Origin: an uncultured Tolumonas sp.
GTDB lineage: Bacteria > Pseudomonadota > Gammaproteobacteria > Enterobacterales > Aeromonadaceae
Assembly: GCA_903931645.1 (NCBI GenBank)
Contig: CAIZDF010000212.1
Span: forward strand, 1 to 6,904
Direction of reading: 5' to 3'
DNA: 6,904 nucleotides
Shown here: piece after piece, positions 5,426-6,904 of the stretch
Layout of the letters: every line of letters begins with the position of its first letter
How positions within the stretch are numbered: position 1 is the stretch's first letter
Made by a program: the position numbers and the translations under genes
Notes under the pieces: generated by a model
The model's database searches: none
What the model saw: only the letters and a program-made list of their open reading frames with translations
Told to the model about the DNA's origin: nothing

Positions 5426-6604
5426 ATGATGAAACTTATGCCCCCGATAAACCTACCTTACTGGGATATTTTTTGTACTGTGGTTGATAACTACGGTGAT
5501 ATTGGTGTGACCTGGCGACTGGCCCGTCAATTGGTCAATGAATATCACGTACCGGTGCGTTTGTGGGTCGATGATCTCGTCAGCTTCCAACGTTTGTGCC
5601 CGCAACTGGATACCCACTTGGCGGAACAAACAATCGACAATGTGCTGATCGGTCACTGGAACCCCGATTTTTCAGCCGATGTGCACCCTGGTAAGGTGGT
5701 GATTGAAGCCTTTGCCTGCGAACTGCCACTTAGCCTGCAACACAACATGCAGCAAATGAATAAACCGCCAGTGTGGCTCAATCTGGAATATTTAACCGCC
5801 GAAAGCTGGATCGATGGCTGTCACGGGCTGCCTTCGCGCCAAGATCAGCTCACCAAATTTTTCTTTTTCCCCGGCTTCAGCGCGAAAAGCGGCGGCCTGT
5901 TGTGCGAAAACACGTTGTTTGCCGCACGACAGCAATGGCAACAACAAAACAAACAACGGCAGCAATTTTGCCAGCGACGTCACCTGCAGCCACCCCAACC
6001 GAATGAACTGTTTATCAGCCTATTCAGTTACGAAAACAACACCTTACCGGTATTGCTTAATCACTGGCAGAGCCACCCTACCCCCATTCGTTGCCTGATC
6101 CCAGCCGGCCGTACTCTCAACAGTTTACAGACCGTGTTGCCTGCCGATGTCTGTCAGGCCGGTGGCCGGTGGCAGCAAGGCTCACTAACCGTGGAAGTGC
6201 TGCCAATGACCGATCAGGCCGGTTACGATCAACTGTTATGGAGCTGTGATTTCAACATCGTGCGTGGCGAAGACTCTTTCTTACGGGCACAGTGGGCTGC
6301 CCGCCCGTTTCTGTGGCATATCTACCCGCAAGAAGAAGAGGCGCACCTGGAAAAATTACAGGCATTTCTTGCGCGGTATACCAAAAACATGTCGCCAGTA
6401 TTGGCATCGGCGGTGCAACAATTGTTTCTAACCTTTAACCAAGCGCATCCAGAGGAATTCATACCGAGTTGGGCTGCATTACAACCATATTGGTCAGAAT
6501 GGCAGCAACAGGCACAGCAATGGCCGCAAACTGCGCTTGCTGGTGGAAATTTAGCCAGCCAATTGGTGCATTTTGTCGAAAAACAGCTAGAATGTTGCGC
6601 GTAA
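5426..6604 (+). CDS. earP: EarP, EF-P arginine-32 rhamnosyltransferase
   Basis: This 392-residue GT-B type glycosyltransferase (formerly DUF2331) moves L-rhamnose from dTDP-L-rhamnose onto Arg32 of elongation factor P in the cytoplasm. The signature [20 protein letters not shown] (residues 13-32) carries Asp21 and Asp25, matching the two aspartates (13 and 17) reported as essential in Pseudomonas EarP. The nucleotide-sugar site is seen as FSYEN (200-204) and [13 protein letters not shown] (279-291), with Arg280, Glu282, Asp283 and Ser284, followed by WHIYPQEE (297-304). A Gln-rich stretch (residues ~169-191) separates the two Rossmann halves. Start codons at 5426, 5429 and 5438 are all possible and none has a good Shine-Dalgarno; homologues begin close to the WDIFC motif, so the shortest form (388 residues) is quite possible. 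efp follows after 34 nt, its normal partner. Identity is very secure. Confidence 0.97.
   Translation: MMKLMPPINLPYWDIFCTVVDNYGDIGVTWRLARQLVNEYHVPVRLWVDDLVSFQRLCPQLDTHLAEQTIDNVLIGHWNPDFSADVHPGKVVIEAFACELPLSLQHNMQQMNKPPVWLNLEYLTAESWIDGCHGLPSRQDQLTKFFFFPGFSAKSGGLLCENTLFAARQQWQQQNKQRQQFCQRRHLQPPQPNELFISLFSYENNTLPVLLNHWQSHPTPIRCLIPAGRTLNSLQTVLPADVCQAGGRWQQGSLTVEVLPMTDQAGYDQLLWSCDFNIVRGEDSFLRAQWAARPFLWHIYPQEEEAHLEKLQAFLARYTKNMSPVLASAVQQLFLTFNQAHPEEFIPSWAALQPYWSEWQQQAQQWPQTALAGGNLASQLVHFVEKQLECCA
6588..6593 (+). promoter_or_regulatory. Possible efp promoter -10 inside the earP 3' end
   Basis: TAGAAT matches the -10 consensus at five of six positions and would start transcription near 6600, about 39 nt before the efp ATG. 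The best -35 is only TTGGTG (6563-6568) with a long 19-bp spacer, so the case is weak. A separate promoter would fit the need for far more EF-P than EarP. Confidence 0.27.
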
Positions 6605-6618
6605 ATCTATAGCTAAGC

Positions 6619-6634
6619 TCAATTCAGGAATTGA
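6619..6634 (+). promoter_or_regulatory. Palindrome enclosing the efp Shine-Dalgarno
   Basis: TCAATTC (6619-6625) and GAATTGA (6628-6634) are perfect inverted repeats separated by AG. As RNA it can form a 6-bp, mostly A-U stem with a CAGG loop. The efp ribosome-binding site AGGA (6626-6629) is the loop and top of the stem, nine bases before the ATG. It could modulate translation or be a protein-binding palindrome. The structure is visible; the function is inferred. Confidence 0.45.
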
Positions 6635-6638
6635 ACAC

Positions 6639-6904
6639 ATGAAAATCGCTCAGGAAATCCGTGTCGGTAACGTCATCATGATCGGTAAAGACCCAATGGT
6701 CGTACTGAAAACCGAATTCAACAAATCCGGCCGTAACTCTGCCGTTGTTAAAATGAAAATGAAGAACCTGCTGTCTGGCGCAGGTGCTGAAACTGTGTTC
6801 AAAGCCGATGACAAATTGGACACCGTACAGCTGGAACGTAAAGAATGTACTTATTCTTACTTCGCTGACCCGATGTATGTCTTCATGGATACTGAATACA
6901 ACCA
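6639..6904 (+). CDS. efp: Translation elongation factor P, 5' part (cut by window end)
   Basis: Eighty-eight codons of EF-P are present, nearly half of the usual ~188 residues; the frame runs off the right edge. EF-P binds between the P and E sites of the ribosome and promotes peptide bonds in polyproline stretches. The N-terminal KOW-like domain (~1-65) carries the acceptor loop [12 protein letters not shown], in which the modified residue is Arg32. This marks the EarP/rhamnose type rather than the Lys34/beta-lysine (EpmA) type. The OB domain starts with [16 protein letters not shown] (69-84). AGGA (6626-6629) lies nine bases before the ATG, within a palindrome. It directly follows earP, so the modifying enzyme and its substrate are adjacent. 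Confidence 0.97.
   Translation, partial: MKIAQEIRVGNVIMIGKDPMVVLKTEFNKSGRNSAVVKMKMKNLLSGAGAETVFKADDKLDTVQLERKECTYSYFADPMYVFMDTEYN

Noticed and set aside
5792..6098. Several open frames inside earP on both strands
   Set aside because: All are shadows of the clearly conserved earP frame; none shows a family motif.

Overview
The window looks like chromosomal DNA of a gammaproteobacterium. The gene density is high, no mobile elements are visible, and every recognisable protein has close proteobacterial family members. The EarP/EF-P pair with Arg32 in EF-P occurs in a subset of beta- and gammaproteobacteria. A small DUF3820 protein next to a YdiK-like AI-2E transporter and an EamA transporter fits an Aeromonadales-type genome (for example a Tolumonas relative), but this placement is an inference. 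I see no phage, transposon, CRISPR, rRNA or tRNA, and no gene-free stretch longer than about 300 bases.

Layout, left to right. Bases 1-149 hold an octanucleotide tandem repeat (nearly nine copies) and a strong intrinsic terminator. The terminator ends a minus-strand, two-gene unit: an ArsR-family regulator with a single cysteine (1530-1225), followed 19 nt later by an Old Yellow Enzyme-type flavin reductase (1205-150). The arsR promoter is unusually readable. It has near-consensus -35 and -10 boxes 18 bp apart, and a 7-bp-arm dyad fills the spacer, as expected of an autorepressed ArsR operon. Upstream, also on the minus strand, lie a small DUF3820 protein (1870-1655) and a secreted CusF-like periplasmic protein whose metal-ligand positions are partly changed (2265-1954).

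A LysR-type regulator (2436-3347, plus strand) is divergent from the CusF-like gene. A 23-bp dyad and a readable promoter lie in the shared intergenic region. The lysR gene converges with a minus-strand transporter pair: an EamA/DMT-family permease (5348-4467), followed 33 nt later by an AI-2E-family membrane protein (4433-3360).

From 5426 to the right edge the plus strand carries earP and then efp (truncated by the window end). EarP transfers rhamnose from dTDP-L-rhamnose to Arg32 of elongation factor P. The modified factor rescues ribosomes stalled on polyproline. Both the enzyme's key residues and the acceptor arginine are visible.

I found no convincing undescribed multi-gene system. The points most worth a second look are the octanucleotide repeat, the altered ligand set of the CusF-like protein, the ArsR(single Cys)-OYE operon with its built-in operator, and the palindrome over the efp ribosome-binding site.
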